Source of the DNA: Pseudomonas gingeri
GTDB lineage: Bacteria; Pseudomonadota; Gammaproteobacteria; Pseudomonadales; Pseudomonadaceae
DNA length: 64,000 bases
NCBI RefSeq assembly: GCF_013386165.1
Contig: NZ_JACAOS010000003.1
Location: forward strand, 662,343-726,342
Direction: 5' to 3'
In this document: in pieces, positions 63,968 through 64,000 of the stretch
Position numbering within the stretch: the first letter of the stretch is position 1
Layout of the letters: every line of letters begins with the position of its first letter
Made by a program: the position numbers and the translations under genes
Notes under the pieces: model-generated
What the model saw: the letters and a program-made list of their open reading frames with translations, nothing else
What the model was told of the DNA's origin: nothing
Database searches by the model: none

Positions 63968-64000
63968 GGCACTGACGCCTACTCACTGACCGATCACCAA

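Noticed and set aside
1..64000. tRNA genes, CRISPR arrays, insertion sequences or prophage genes
   Set aside because: I saw no tRNA-like cloverleaf sequence at gene gaps, no regularly spaced repeats and no transposase, integrase or phage structural proteins among the coding frames.

Overview
The window is about 62-64% GC, densely coded, and contains many loci typical of fluorescent Pseudomonas: ptxS-kguEKTD, aprA-inh-aprDEF with a type I secreted lipase, an arn lipid A modification operon, DUF1652, and Pseudomonas REP elements. It looks like chromosomal DNA from the P. fluorescens group. I see no tRNA, rRNA, CRISPR array, insertion sequence or prophage. This is a niche-adaptation region built from successive catabolic, secretion and envelope modules.

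Layout. 1-4.7 kb: end of pgm, a paired REP element, a pirin, a UvrD-like SF1 helicase with a long internal insertion, and a DUF1652 gene. 4.9-8.7 kb: an AraC regulator with an NTF2-like sensor domain, then an FAD amine-oxidase-like enzyme, a small cupin and a PotF-like polyamine-binding protein, preceded by a possible sigma-54 promoter. 9.0-10.7 kb: a chemoreceptor. 10.7-16.0 kb: the 2-ketogluconate operon kguEKTD with ptxS and two perfect PtxS operators. 16.0-20.9 kb: an HSL-type esterase, a choline/betaine-type binding protein, a LysE exporter with its AraC neighbour, and a DmpA-type aminopeptidase. 21.2-29.6 kb: alkaline protease, its inhibitor, a type I secretion system and a family I.3 lipase. 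29.8-39.2 kb: an arnT-like glycosyltransferase, ugd, and arnF, E, T, D, A, C. The arn genes are translationally coupled, but no arnB lies at the head.

39.5-42.4 kb: an EmrB/EmrA-like efflux pair. 42.4-51.3 kb: an apparent alkane or ketone oxidation island. A leftward operon encodes a Baeyer-Villiger-type (AlmA/EthA-like) monooxygenase, an SDR and a ferritin-like metal hydrolase. Rightward genes encode an alpha/beta hydrolase, AlkB, two PraB-like secreted proteins and a FadL-type porin. 51.5-54.5 kb: a LysR regulator, a ModA-like binding protein and a citrate-type MHS transporter. 54.7-64 kb: a complete meta-cleavage operon whose order matches the 2,3-dihydroxybenzoate (dhb) pathway. It runs LysR, extradiol dioxygenase, class II aldolase-fold decarboxylase, semialdehyde dehydrogenase, hydratase, decarboxylase, tautomerase, acylating acetaldehyde dehydrogenase, aldolase, and an aromatic acid permease.

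The points most worth a second look are the combined terminal and Baeyer-Villiger alkane island with tandem PraB-like proteins, the decarboxylase that lacks all three expected metal-binding histidines, the arn operon without arnB, the large insertion in the helicase, and two 131-bp REP doublets of identical length 28.8 kb apart.
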